Positions 45,778-59,500 of a stretch of 64,000 nucleotides of DNA are shown here, one piece after another. This stretch comes from Orbilia blumenaviensis. Taxonomy: Eukaryota; Ascomycota; Orbiliomycetes; Orbiliales; Orbiliaceae. The notes below the pieces were generated by a model, which worked only from the letters and a program-made list of their open reading frames with translations, had not been told where the DNA came from and did no database searches. Where the stretch lies: assembly GCA_036872755.1 (NCBI GenBank), contig JAVHNS010000014.1:372001-436000 (forward strand). Direction: 5' to 3'. Position numbers and translations under genes: made by a program. The first letter of the stretch is position 1; every line of letters starts with the position of its first letter.

Positions 45778-46569
45778 CTTGGTTTGTTGGGTAGCTGAAT
45801 GAATATTATATGAAAGTTCGTATGTATTCGGCACAATATGTAATACAATAACAACGCCTTGGGGAGAAAAGGGTTATATAATATTTGCGGGGAAGCCAAG
45901 CAATGCGAGGCTAGTATCCGAGTAAAAATAAAGAAAATACGGGGTAAATAATGCGGAGAAGGAACAAAGAATAGGAAAAAGAAGATTCTAAACAAAGCTG
46001 CTGATGAAGCGATTGCTAGTCTATTATTCACGATATTTATTCCCTAGAGCTCGGCTTTCCCGTCCGTGAGATCCGGTTTGGCTGATGTAAAATCGGCACA
46101 AAGTTACGGCGTCCAGGGGGTTAATGATATTGGCGGAGAGTTTCAACGGCACATTCTGAAAGAAACAAGGGGACAGGTCAGGACGAGATGATGGTTTCCA
46201 GCGCGCGAAAGATGGACACTTGGGGCTGTTCTGTATTGAACCGAGGTAACTTTCGGCGTCTCGCTTAGCCTGGTCCCTGGTCTGAAAGACCCATGTGCCT
46301 GGCAACACAGAAAACACAACAATACCGATTCAAGTTGTAGCCCCAACAACACTTTATGCGGAAGGTGTGGGTACGAGACAAGGTCTCTAACCCTTCCTAA
46401 GAGGGCATTATCCTGTTTGGGCCTTGATATTCGTCCTATAGACGTTCATTTTAGGATTACACCCTTTCGTAAGTTACAAGCGTGTGTATTTTTATTTTAT
46501 GCTACAGGAGTATAATTTCGTAAACGACAATCTGATCGCGCCAGTCCATATATTGCATGAAGCTGCACT
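45778..46569. other. Intergenic between SPS19 and MET2
   Basis: About 790 bases carrying the SPS19 promoter and MET2 3' end. No oleate-response-like element was recognised. Frames here are unsupported. Confidence 0.5.
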
Positions 46570-48399
46570 TTACCAGGAAACAATATCATCAACCTCCGCC
46601 TCTCCGAAAAAGCTCGTTTTCTTAACTTCTCCAACTTCCCCATTTGTCCCATTAATATTGCCTCTTCCTTCTCTTTCCATAATATCCGGCAAAACCTCGT
46701 TCATAAAACCTAAAACTGCTTCGTTCACGGTCTTGAACTCCACCAAAAATGCATCATGTCCCTCCGGACTATAGATAGTACTCAACTGCGCATTCGGGAT
46801 ATACTCCGCTAGCTCTTGTTGCTCAGCATAAGTAAACAACCCATCACTTTCGATCCCCACGATCAAAGAAGGTTGCTGGATCAACCCCAATGCCTCAGGA
46901 ATGCTATCGGCCCTTCCACGGCTCAGGTCATGAGTATCCATTTTCCGAGAAGTAGCAATGTAGCAATTCGCGTCGAAGCGTTTTACAAACTTGTCGGCTT
47001 GGTAGCGGAGGTAGGTTTGTGCTGAGAACATTGGGCGTTTGTGCCGCCTTTTCTCTTCTCCATTCCCATGAGCGGAAGTAGGAGATTGTGGGGCAGATTG
47101 AAGTTTTCTACCAGCGCGGAAGCCTTCATTATGATTCGCCCAGTGTTCTTCAGAGGGTGTCGAGGGCGGCCTGACACCGTTTTGGTGAGCGATGCGAGCT
47201 GGATCTGGCGTGTTCCGGCCAAAGCGGGCCTCAAATGAATTTCGAGAGCGATAGGTTAGCAGCGCACTCATACGGGCCGCCGAAAGGCCCGCGATTGGCT
47301 GATGCAATGGATCATAATAACCGTCATCTATAGAGAAATGTATGTCAGCTATCCTAGCCAGTCATGCATATCAGAAGTTCGAGAAAACTAACCATAATTA
47401 GGATCGCTATAGATACTCTGTCTTTGTGCCTCTCCCCAGCTAATACCCCAAGCAGAGTGTCTGGCAGATGTCGCTAACGCCACAATACTTCGAACGTAAT
47501 CTCCGAAATAAGCCCATTCGAGGCAGATCATTCCTCCAAGACTCCCCCCGATGACAATAGCGACTTGCTTAATACCAAGATCCTCGACCACCAACTTGTG
47601 AATTCTAGCATCATCGCGGATAGTAGTCAACGGGAACTCCGGACCGTACAACTCCCCGGTCTCAGGATTGGTGGTAACTGGGCTAGCTGATCCGTATGGA
47701 CTTCCGAGATTATTCAAGCACACAATGTAGAATCTCGAAGTATCGAGAGCTCTTCCAGACCCTAGAAGTGGCTCCCACCAGTCTTCGACATCTGCACTTC
47801 CGGTAAGTGCATGACAGATGACCATAACATTGTCTCCGGACGGGGCGAGTTGGCCAAACGTCTTGTAGGCAACTGGGACATCCTTCAGAACAACGCCTGA
47901 CTCCAATTCGAAGCTTGGAATAATGCAGTAGGATTGAGTTAATAAGAACCGTGAAAACGGGTTGGAGGGCTGGGAGCTCTCATGAACTGCAGTCGGAATA
48001 ACAAAAGTGTAAACGTCAGTATTTATATGGCATGCTTTTGTATATCCCAACCTTACTCCAAGAGGACCACTACCCAATATCAGATAGATGAGTCGTATCA
48101 GGATCCAAATGCCGTGACGGCAAGGAATATGTATGAAAAATTAGGATGAGAATTTACCAACCATATTTACGAGCATGAGCCGGGCTTGGCAAAGGCGCAG
48201 GTGTGGCGGGCATCGTGTATGTGGTAGTCGTTGTCTTGGTCCGTACAAATTGTTGGCGAAGGATCCGAAAAGTAGGAGTTCTCTGAGAGACGGCTACGCA
48301 CGCCAAAACTGATGCCGGGTGACGACTATACTGCGTGGAAGTCCGGCGAAGAGATAGTTGATAAGCCCGATATGAAGTTCTGGATAGAGAGCAGTACAT
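46570..48399 (-). CDS. MET2: Homoserine O-acetyltransferase
   Basis: Minus-strand exons 48399-48162, 47986-47393 and 47327-46570 give 529 residues. Met2 transfers acetyl from acetyl-CoA to homoserine, the first committed step to methionine in fungi. It is an alpha/beta hydrolase: oxyanion region VICHALTGSADVEDWW, nucleophile Ser in IGGSLGGM (about 223), catalytic Asp in GIESDGLFTY (about 436) and His in EGHDAFLVEF (about 468). The middle exon junction (TATG|GTTAGT...TATAG|AT) is firm. The first intron (donor GTTGGT, acceptor CTGCAG) is less certain; a GTAAAT donor is three bases away but breaks frame. The 60 residues before the internal ATG (MPATPAPLPSP) are Arg/Ser-rich, which could be a targeting sequence or a start called too early. 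Confidence 0.93.
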
Positions 48400-51057
48400 C
48401 CAAAGTATCTAGTCCTTTAAGCTGTTGTTGTAAAATATTGTAGATAATCGGAAGTAGGGGGTTGCGGAAGCAATTGCAAGGGTAGATTTAGCTAAAGTAG
48501 CTGGCGGTGGATATATCGGCAAAGCTTAATTTAAATGGAACTGGTAGTTCTCCTAGTAGAGATATATATGGGTTGGAATAACTGTAAGTATCAGATAGTG
48601 ATTCTTTTACAACAGGTAAATTCCAGCTGCGTCAATGGTCCTTCTGTTCAGTCGATGTGATGTGATGTGGGTGGTTCCAACTCTTTATTATGTGAGCAGG
48701 TAAGCACTTAAGGGTTCCCTCTATAATTCGCCTTGGAAAAAGCAAAGAATGAAGTTTCTGTGAAGGTCATGATGTTCGATGAGCAGTCAGGTGCTTTTGA
48801 GGCGATTCAAGCGGTCAGACGAGCGTCGACGGCCATGCTGTGAAGTTCCCGATGGCTTTGAATTCCAGGTTGGATGTTGCGGTTGGAAGAGTTTGTTACG
48901 TACCCAAGTTGGGGGCTACATTTATTGGACGGCCAATCACACGCCGAGTTCGCAGCCAGAAATTTCCCTCATTGGCCGCGGCCGGAGCACCAAATGTGTT
49001 GCAGCGATGGCACCATACCTGCAGCCCCCGATGCTCCCCCCACCCGAGGTTGTAGCTTTGACCTTTGTTGCTGTAGATATGCTCGGCCTGCCCCGGTTTC
49101 TGGGCTCATCGCTAGTTAGACACTTAAGCTAGTAGGCATTTTACATAAATAAATATTTACTCACTTTGCTACCGAAGCGTCGTACACTGTAATTTACCTA
49201 CATATGTACTCAAGTAAACTTGAGCAATTGAGTATTTAGTTATGTGCCTGGGTAAGTACCTATATAAGTAGGTACTTAAGCACTTGGCCAGATAGCACTA
49301 GTTAGTGTATATTATATAGGACACATGCACCTGCTTTATATAGCGCGTGCTCCAGGGTACTCCGCTCTATGTTTCGATGTATATACAAGCCTACCCAGGA
49401 ACCAGAAGTGGGCTCACAAGTAGTTATACTAGTGCTATTTTAACTTTGAAACTGGATCGACCCAGGTATTTCGAAAGCGACAGCTATACTGGTTTACGAT
49501 CTATTATAGGTCCTATATAAATAATGGGCCTTCTTTAAAAGAATAAGTTATTTATATGAATGCATATATATATGCTAGCGCTATAGCTCTCTTTCCGGGT
49601 GCTGCATTAAGCGATTAACTAACTGGATAATGGAATTCGACAGTCAAGTCGACAGCGCTGGATCCATGGACTCGGCCATTGATTACACATACGACTAAGC
49701 CTCTTACATATCCTGACCCTGGCGCCTGTCGATTGATATAATCATGTTTAATAAATCAGATCTGGACATGGTGGGTCTGTGTTAGGTCTTGTATAGTGCG
49801 TAAGAAGAATTGAATTTTTTCAAGCTGGCCATCTCTATATATATGGGCATATATATATCACATCGACATAGCACTCTAGTTATAACTTTATACGCGCGCA
49901 CCTCGAGGCCTCTAGATGGAACCTCGTCATAATATTAAGTAGAAACGCGGCTGACTTAAAACGAAATTTGCAGAATAAAATAAGTAGCTATGCGATTGCT
50001 ATACCAAACAAGCTCAGAATCCGGTATAGATCGGTGCTTTAGTAGATTTATTATATAACCATAGAGGCAAACACAAAATATATGTATTCCAAGGATGCTC
50101 CACGCAATGAATACGACGGAAACAAGCGTAAAAGTTCGCTCAAACTTGCCTCGCGAGCTCGCGAGCTAGCCTTGACAGCGTCGACGTATCTAACCTAATT
50201 TCTTACTACATGCTGATATTTATATTTGTATCATAGTTCATAATGTTATGCTAAGACTTTCTATAAATGATTTCTTGTTACCTTGAGTTTTAGTACGTTC
50301 AATATTTCTGATCAGCTGACCAGGTGAGTCGAGAGTGACATGATCATGGTCCTAATGTGAGGCGGATTAGCCCATGCAAGCAGCATTTAAAGGCATATGT
50401 TTTGTTGCATTTTTGTGGAAACAACACCTTTTGGAGCCGTCTCGGCTTCCATAAATTTAATTCCATCTTTACATTTTTCCGGAGAAGATCTATAGTGATG
50501 ACATCCAGTGTTTTTTATTTTATTTTTATCTTTTTGTCTATGTTTGTTCCTTTATAGATTATAGCTATAGCGTTCTTTCTTTAACCTCAGCCACAAACAC
50601 TCTCTTTTTGGTATTATAATTAATTAATTTAGCTTATTTCCTCATTCTTAGACTCTCCGTAGAATTAATTGCTACCGATGAAATTCTAAACTATTTATTC
50701 TATTCTCTATATTATCGTTGGGCCAGCTCGTTGACTATTAGTATCGTGTAGACCGTCCTACAGCCCCACACTAATAGCTACGAGACCCGAGTTCTGCCGG
50801 CTCCATGAGTTCCACTCTTACTTACATAATTATCGTGCTGGAATCGGAATAGAGCTAATATTATAATACAAAATAATTTTGAGTGTTGATATGGCCGACG
50901 TCCCAGCCTAGTAATAATACGTATTGTTCAGGAATATAGTCTAAATAGGTTCGGATATTGTAGCTCGGACAGTCTTTTTGCTTAAATTAACAGTACCGCA
51001 AAAATGGCCCCCGGCTCCTGTATTTCAAATTACAATGGCATTAAATAGTGTACCTTT
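48400..51057. other. Start of the gene desert
   Basis: After the MET2 promoter, frames at 48779-49138 are open in several phases because the patch is GC-rich, but none has a recognisable product. From 49140 the DNA is AT-rich with stops in all frames. A CGCGAGCTCGCGAGC palindromic run occurs near 50152-50166. Confidence 0.5.
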
Positions 51058-51527
51058 TATGGCGGACAAAAGAGCAGAACACAAACACACTGAACTTTAA
51101 GCGAAATCTCGGCGCCATGGCACGACAGAAATCTGGCATAAGTATGTTAATTTAACACACTTATGCCAGATTTCTACCATGCCAAAATCTCGCTTAAAAG
51201 TTCAGTATGTGTTTTGTGAGTTCAGTGTGGTTTGACCCCTTTTGTATGGCTATATGGCATATATAGCTTTTCAGTAGATTATACACACACAAATATCAGT
51301 CCACCTGGGTACCCACCTGCACATAAATATGAACTGTAGGGGAAACAGCAGACCTTGCAGAAAGCTTCTTTGGCTCAAGCACATCTTTTGGTTAATGTAG
51401 AGAAGCTATAAATTGAAGTTATTTTAGGTAACTACAAGATGACTAGTACAATTACATATGTATCGATATATCCTTTCATTTTGCATCTACTTAGAGTTGT
51501 ACAATTTTGTCATTTTCGTCCGCCATA
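51058..51527. mobile_element. Palindromic MITE-like element
   Basis: The left end TATGGCGGAC (51058-51067) is inverted at 51518-51527 (GTCCGCCATA). Inside, 51078-51225 is one long imperfect palindrome centred near 51151: CACTGAACTTTAAGCGA and AGAAATCTGGCATAAGT on the left are mirrored by ACTTATGCCAGATTTCT and TCGCTTAAAAGTTCAGTATG on the right. No protein is encoded. The TA at each end may be part of a target site. The palindrome is certain; the outer ends are less so. Confidence 0.7.
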
Positions 51528-54500
51528 CACGAAATAGGCTACTAAATTGTCTGTTCTCACCATTATATTAGAAAACCTCTCAATTTAATATAAAAGGAGC
51601 TGTCTTTCATTCAATATATATATCGATATTTAAATTTCGAAATGAGTAGTCTTGGAGCGCTTACGCTGCATGTGCTGTGGCCTGAACATGATTAGAGCGA
51701 TGTTGATATTAATATTGATTCATGATAAATCCATGGAGCTGTTTCGACCAATGTATATAAGTACATTCAAATAGGTATACGTACACGTGTACACTTTTAT
51801 ATAGATTCAGAACCTAGGGAAATATATACATATATTGTGATTGAAAAATTATGATATCATGATATTAATGGAACCAAATTTTAAATTCAATTATGATCTT
51901 AATCTACCTCACGAGACAGATTCAAACGTATTAATGAATTTAGGGTGAACAGTAACTCGAATTAATCATCAGGCCGATTATCGAGATCCATGAATCAATG
52001 GACCCACAACGCCTATCAGATACACGTACACCCAACAAGCTCCAGGTCCAATACTCCTTATCCTTCGCTTTTAGCTTCGTTTGGTACTGTGAGACCATGT
52101 TACCATCCAAGCTTGAATTTGCATATAATATTAGCTAACCCATTTTAACTTATAATCTATTGTTCTGGGTCCGGGTATCAGGAACGTCGCCGACGCTGCA
52201 GTGCTGCATTTGAAGTATCGGTGCTAGAAGTCTCAACCTTTTTTCAACCCCGGCCGGACTTGATCCGGACCCTCCACCTAGCATGCAGGTGCCAGTAGGA
52301 ACACTTCTCGGTCGAAATTGGTGTCTCTCTTGCGGCTATAGTAAAAATGATTCTCTAGGGTTCCATCTAGCGCGGTTACTCCACCTGCTGCACTTGAGTC
52401 TGTCTCAGGTGGATGTAGTAATCCCGAAGCCTTCAGCGCCGGATCTTTCTGGGGTTATACATTGTTATATAATGTGGGACTAGATATATTAATATAAGTA
52501 TAAGAATAATATTATAATACGTAGCTAGATATTTGTTTTTCTCAACGCCTAAGTTAAACTTGTATGAGGAAGTGATGGTCTATATGAGATCTTATTTGGA
52601 CTTGAATTCCCTAGATCTACTATATCCATGGAAAAGGATAGGGTCTTTTGTAGTGGGCCGGTTGTGGAGTCATATTATATACACATACCTAGTTAAAATT
52701 ACATCTTATTTCGATGAGGATGTTCATGCACATCAAAAGAAGTCAAAGAGGTTTCCTTCGGTTTTCTCTACCGTTTTAGTATCCAGAGTAATTTTGATAA
52801 ATGAAGTTGTACAGTTCCAGCCTGATGCAAATTGAAGGGGCTGTTTTGTTAGGGTATCAGCCTATATAATCAGTTGGAAGTTGAGGTCTGGGAACGAGAA
52901 AAAGTCAATTCTTTTTTTCTATCCCAGGAGGAATATGCGGTCGTCTGGTGAACCGGGAAACTGACGGCAAATTTTTGGGCCCGTCGCAGTCGGCCCAGTA
53001 GGCAATAATTCATAATAATAAATTTAGTAACTCATTTTAATAGCTTAAAGCAATGTAACAGCAGCTATGCATATTCCAAGACCTTAAACTTGATCAATTG
53101 TACATGTTACAGATCTTGCCATGTTTGATATAGTTTCGGTCTCGGTCATCAAAAATCAAATACGTAATAGCAGTAGTTGTGAGAACAGATAGCGCGATGG
53201 CGTGATCGATTGAATCGCATACACTTATAAATGAAAATTCGTATGCCGTAGTTTTATAATATAGGTGCGCGCGCGAATTTGGGTTAATATGCAAACAGTA
53301 GCAGCCGTTAACGGCGCACCCTTCAAGCTTCTCTTTTCTTGTATCGAGACGGCCATACTCTAGCTGATTTTTGCCCAAACTAAGTTGCTGGAAGATCAAG
53401 TCAGTTCAACGTTACCAGGTACCAACAAGCCAGCTGCTAGCAGACTACATGGCACAGACCTTCTAGCGCTTATAGTCGGCTCGAATAAATTGAAAACGAG
53501 CTCTGGTCAGGGTAGCGGAAGCTCGACCAATACATGCAATATCATCCGTTTAAAACATAATATCGGGAATAGCAATATTGGGAGTGGTTGAGACTGGGCC
53601 AATGGCAAAACTAGCAAATATAATAGTCGTAGGGAGAATTAGATCCGGGTGTGAATAGCAACAACTTAAAAATGGGCAACATTACTATTGCAACGATCTA
53701 GTTACGAGACCGCGCAATAGACTTTGCCACAGCAGCAAGCAGCAGTACTCGAAAAAAAGAAAACGAAAGCTTAAAACAGACCTTCAATAGGGCGCTTGGT
53801 ATGCGGGAGAAATGATTATCATAGTTTTACAAATACTTAAATTCTTCATTGCCAATAGTGAACCTTTATTATATACTGGTAGTTCGTATCCATAAGTTAG
53901 ATACCTATGCATGAGACTTTTATGTATATATACTGATTCTGCATTTAATATCCAAAATGGGACCCTATATCGGTGTCTGGCGTTTCTCACTGTTGTTCAA
54001 GCGTCTGCAACATTTATAGTGCCGCGGCCTGGTCTCGTACCTGCGGCCCGAATTTTCGAAGATTTTGAGTGGGGAAACCTATGCAGTGCACCACCGACAA
54101 GGTCCTCCATAATATGCAATTCATTTTTAACATGTTTGTGGCGCATGCTAGCAGCTAACCAGCAGCTACCACTAATATAGTTAGCTAAAGTGCTCGAAAT
54201 TATATCAGAGTACGAAGGAAGGAAATAGCTTAAGAAATTACCGGGTAGTTACCTAGGTGGAGTTTAAGTTGTAGTCCGAAGCGACGAGAAATGTGTGCCT
54301 GAAAGAGGCCTAGCTTCTAGTTACAAAGGGACATCTATTTTGTGCAGATCCGAGGTCAACAAATACCTAGGCATAGTTCGTAATCCTGTAAACGGTATAG
54401 CATTGAGAACGAAAATCTTTAAAAACAAAAAAAGATTATTCGGGAGCTCCTCTCGGGATGACGGTTATCTTGAGGCCTCGACCACGATCTACCTAGGTAT

Positions 54501-55829
54501 CCCGTGTGCTGTGTACATGAGTGGGGCTTCGAAGCCAATCTCAATTACGAAACGGAGTATTCGTTCTAAACTCACGAAAATGCTACCGTTTAACTAACCA
54601 GTACATCAACTCGAGTATCCCCGCCGACTCGAGCTCGACTCTATTGTCTCGAATTCAAGAGCGTCAGCCATCTGCTACATGCGCATATGCTACAATTGTG
54701 CAATTTTATAACACAAGTCGCATTAATAGTATATTTTACGGAGCCTAATACTTCGTCAACTAAATTTAAGGCCACTTGGTTATATATTATGCAAGGAAAT
54801 TTCTACGGGTACCAGTGCGTATTTAAACCTTAGGGTCGTGTCTCGCCCCCTTGGGACCAAATTTCGCGAAGGCTGGTTATGAGGCAAATACATAGCTTAT
54901 TATATTGAATCTCCATGTAAAATAAACCCCAAGACAAACCGCGATCTATCCTTTTTTGTAAAAATAACAAAATGAAATAAAATAGACCAAGCATACGTAT
55001 ACAGGGTTATAATTCCAGGGTTTGGTTCTCGGTAACTGTGTCCAGTCGATTGGAATCATCTTTGTCACCAGTTGGGTACGCTTCGCGCTACACTAGCAAA
55101 TTCCACACGCAGCTTGAACGGACGACTAAGCCTTACGATCTATAGCCAGTCTATCTTTACTGAAGCTTCGAAGTCTGAAGTCTAATCGCGCGTTCTTAGT
55201 ATGTCCATGTATCTGCTCTCATAGGTTTGCGCATCTGAATGCATGAAATGGAAGATGCGTATACTTTGTTTTATACAGTAGTAGTACACAACTGCTTGTC
55301 TCGTAAACCTGCACGCCAGCTGCAACTTATAAGTAGAATACAAATTATTAATATTATTATTACTATTACTTCGCCAACTTAAACTGCTCTGCGGTGGATA
55401 TCGATAATTGTGCCCAACCCACAAAGCTCCAACAGAATACAATCATAGATCCATTTAGGTAACTTGATTGATGTTTCATGCCGCCGTTATATGTAGGGTT
55501 TATATGTAGGGTTAAAACCGCATCGAATCTACAGTTTAAAATATCTATCTGATGGGCACAATAATATTGCTCTACAGCATCATTACGCGGCACTTCTTTT
55601 CAAAGGCGAATCGGATACCATAGAATTACCTCCATGTGCCCGAGTGGCGTGGTCAACTCCTAAACTGGATACGCTGAGGCCTCTGCGCCGCAATTTTGAA
55701 GCTATTGGCAGGAAACGTATTTGAAAACATATCTTTCCAAAGCCTAAAATTATCCAAAAATAGGGGAAAAAAAGGTATTTTGTATCGGGGAGTCCTATAC
55801 TACATAAGCACAGCCGGCAAACCAGCAAC
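51528..55829. other. AT-rich gene desert, middle part
   Basis: No gene supported. Frames of 60-100 codons exist but show no motif, no start context and no splice continuation. A short CG alternation (GCGCGCGCG) lies at 53266-53274. Confidence 0.5.
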
Positions 55830-56560
55830 AGTTTATATACTGGCTGCCTAATCAGTGGCTAGCTCATAAGCTGACTAAAGCTGACCCATAAACTAGCTGC
55901 CTGATAGCTTATTTATAGTCCAACTATCTAAAAGCTGGCTGTAAATTACCAGCGTGCATATCAACTACCAACCAAACAGTCTGTAAATCAATTATAAGCT
56001 CGTAAGTCGTTTCGTAAACAAGTCTCGACGGAGTAGCCCCTCGTCAGCCTACAAACTAATTAGCGGGGTTACAAACCAGCTATACCGGCCATTCAACCAG
56101 CCTCTAAAGCGGCTACTAATCAGTCTATGGAATAACTACTAACCCGCCAACCTGTGAACCACCGTAAGAAAAATGGGGCGTCTTCTAGACTATCTATCAA
56201 AATCAAGCCAATCTGAAACCGGGCACCACAATAGTGAGAACATATTAAGGACCTAGGTACCTTTTAAGACGTCTTCGATCCACATAAGAATCCTAAAAAG
56301 AGGTACTAATTCCCTATGGTGGTTACTACCGTAGGGGATTTGGGTACTTTTCTGGGACTGCCTCCGAATATTAAAACATTTTAAAAAGAAAGCAAGCCGT
56401 CTTATTCTATTTCAAATCATCATTTATACTGTTTTAAGTCCCCCTTTATCTATAAACCGTCTTGAGAAACCAGCCAAAACCCCGTACGGTAGTCTGCCAA
56501 ACAAATAGCCTATAAACCAGCGACTATCCAGCTCATCACTTCATAACACACAGTTCACAG
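55830..56560. repeat. Degenerate CAGC/TATAAACC-rich sequence
   Basis: Words such as AAACCAGC, AACCAGCC, AAACTAGC, AAGCTGAC and TAAAAGCTGGC recur irregularly at 55835-56180 and again at 56455-56545, in both orientations. It looks like an ancient tandem repeat array broken by mutation. The period is not clear by eye. Confidence 0.35.
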
Positions 56561-59500
56561 GCTGTAGCTGGACAAAAGGACAACAACCTACAACAACACG
56601 TTACGGGCACACAGGTCCCAACTGCGCGGATACGAAATTCACAACAGCAGAAGCGATAGCTGGGTGAATATTTGGCGCAAGGTACGATATCTAGTATCAA
56701 TAACTACTAGTCCGCAGCTTTTAACCTAAATCCAGAAATCAAAAACATAAAGCTACATATATTCGAAGTCGTATATAGTTACAACACAAATCCCAGAAAC
56801 GCATCGAGGTATATGTATCGCCATAATGCTGTATCCCTTGTAAACTGCTAACAACTAGTAATTTATATTTATAACGAGGCAGCGTATAATAGCTTGGCTC
56901 AAATAATAAACTTCGAAAACCACTTGAACTAGCTTCGCGAATTTATTCTCATCTGCGCGTTATGTGCCCGTGTTCTGCTTCGCGGAGTAGTACCCAAACC
57001 ACAGTACTATACTTGCGCATGTGTTTGTGAGGGTGCTTTATGAAACAATGAACGTTATGGCCTTGCGGATCTCATAACCAATACATAGTGTTTTGCCTTG
57101 AGCTAGCAGACCAGAGCTTTAATGTTTCTAGACGTAGCAATAGGCGGGCTGTTTGTAAACGGTTTACGGATCAAGCCTGTACCAGTGTTTGATACTTTAG
57201 ACATTAAATGTTACATCGCTGGGCGGGTAATAATAATACTGCGCGGAGAGTTAGATTCCTGAAAGCTTCGTCCGGCAGGCCGTAGTATACAGGATAATAG
57301 CATATTCAAACACTCTGAGTCTCTGTTTAGTATACCTATATTGAAACTTGTGAGATCTCTAGTTACGGGGTATAACTTCGCTTTGGCACACCCTAGGATT
57401 GTTTAAATCGTCGGAAAGGTTGTATTAATTACTAGGTAGGTTTAGTATATGTATAATTCCAATCAAAGTCTATAATATATCAATATCTGATCAATCTATA
57501 GCCGCCTTTAAAGAGCAGGAATGCGTAAAACCAAAACGATCTAATCTACCCCGGTCTTAAACGTAATGGTGAGAGTGCATATCATGGCTACTAAAAGAAC
57601 TAGCGAATATTAGGATCTAGGAGGCTCGCATGCTTTACCGGCGTGAGGGATCGAGCTGCCAAGCTAAAGTGTCTCGTGCATGGCGTGTGGGGTTGTATCA
57701 CGATACCTTGCCACCAACATTGTATATAGATATGATAAATATAAATAACTCGAGATGCCGGCTCAACTATATTATAGAAACCAGGGTTGACACGGCTGTG
57801 ATTAGCTTGCCATGCAGGACCAAACGAGCGAGCTCCGAATTCAAATTCCTGCAAGTTCACGTGTTAGACTAGTCCGAGGCTCTAACATCAAGGATCATAT
57901 CAATTATTCGATATATTCTCACTGCGCCGAAACTCAACTACATTCACTATTCGTACTACCGTGCACAATTCAACATGACCATATGAATATCGGTACCACT
58001 ATGCTTTTACCAGTCGCTCTGTTACACAGAAATACACGAATGTTCAGATTACAGAGGATTATTCACTAATGGCCTGTGGTTCCAGGTGTCGATGTAACGT
58101 ATGGGAAGAGATTTCGGGCCCCATGGCCCTCACTGAGACTACACCGAAAACGAGGCAGTGAGCGTTTAAGCGGCCCGGGTATAGGTCAACCCGGTCGGTT
58201 ACCAGATTTATCGCCCCGCTCCCTGTATGATAGGTATAGCTACACCATAGCATTTTTAAGCTACACCGTCCACGTAGATCTGTGGAATCATTGTCCTAGA
58301 GTTGACAATGTTTCCTGCCACCTAGCTAGCATTTACTCAAGGTGGTATGGTGTTACGCTAGCGCAGGATATATGTAGAATGCGGTTTTGAGGAATTTTGC
58401 CTGCGCAGCAACGTTGGAGTTGGGGATTGATCGCGCTTCCCCACAAGGTTTTCAAAGAAGGGTTGTTTTGGAAATCAAAATATCTAGTCAGCCGGCTTTT
58501 GGAATTTTCGCGGAGACCGGTAGCTAATCTATTGTCATCGATCGCGGGTACAGGATGCAGGCTATCTGGCATGCATGCACATTGTTATGACGTGTTGGCA
58601 TTTTTATATATAATTATAGTGGGCCACGTACGCTCCATCACGCGCTAGTAGCCTATGTCCCAACTTGATGAGCTGGCCTGGGTTGGGGTTTAGGCTCAAA
58701 ACTGGACCCTTAATTTCTAGTTTTCTAGCGCGTACTTTTAGCTTAAAAGCGATGTCTGGAAGACAGGAAGGAGCTAGTGGAGCTAGGTTGCTTATCGATA
58801 GCTACGTGTAACTGCAATCCTTTGGCCAGTTATCAGGCCTGGTATAACTTACAATTGTGGTCAACAGCGTCTTGGACCGAGACTATGGATAACCATGTAG
58901 ATGTGCGGCTCCATTCTGCCCTGTTACATGAATGGCTTCATCTAGCCACCTAACTTAATGTTCACACAAGGTTGAGGTCTGAGGAGACAACTTCTTCATT
59001 ATACTGAGATAAGCTAGTAATCGAGATCAATTGGCCCACAGCTTCAAGGCGTTCTCGCTGTTTAGCTATCAAGGCTGACATGTGTTTACTTTTTGGGCCC
59101 TGCCTGGTCTCGTTGGACGTCCTGCCGTTGGTTTCACCTGGTCTCGTAAATCAGCCTCAACGAAGCAGTTTCATCATCTCTTAATACCCCACAACCAACA
59201 ACCAATCATTTCAATGGATATAATCTAGGTGTGCACGGACCATAAAGATGTATATATATATGTTTGATATTGTATGCGTATATGCGCCCTTGCGTTGACC
59301 AGTCATATAGATCGCTTGTAGAATGTATGATGGGGTGTGTTGAGCCCTCAGCTCGAGCTTTGGATGTCCTAGCCCAAAAACTACAACGTCTCCAGCTGAG
59401 TATTACCTATGCTTGCCAAAACGGCGGACAGGTCCGCCCACCAGCGCCACTCAAGTTGGAAAATCCCACCACAACCAACTTGAGTAATTTAAAGGCTCGT

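Noticed and set aside
48779..49138. Up to 117-codon frames upstream of MET2
   Set aside because: Open in several phases of a GC-rich promoter stretch; no motif, no conserved-looking composition.
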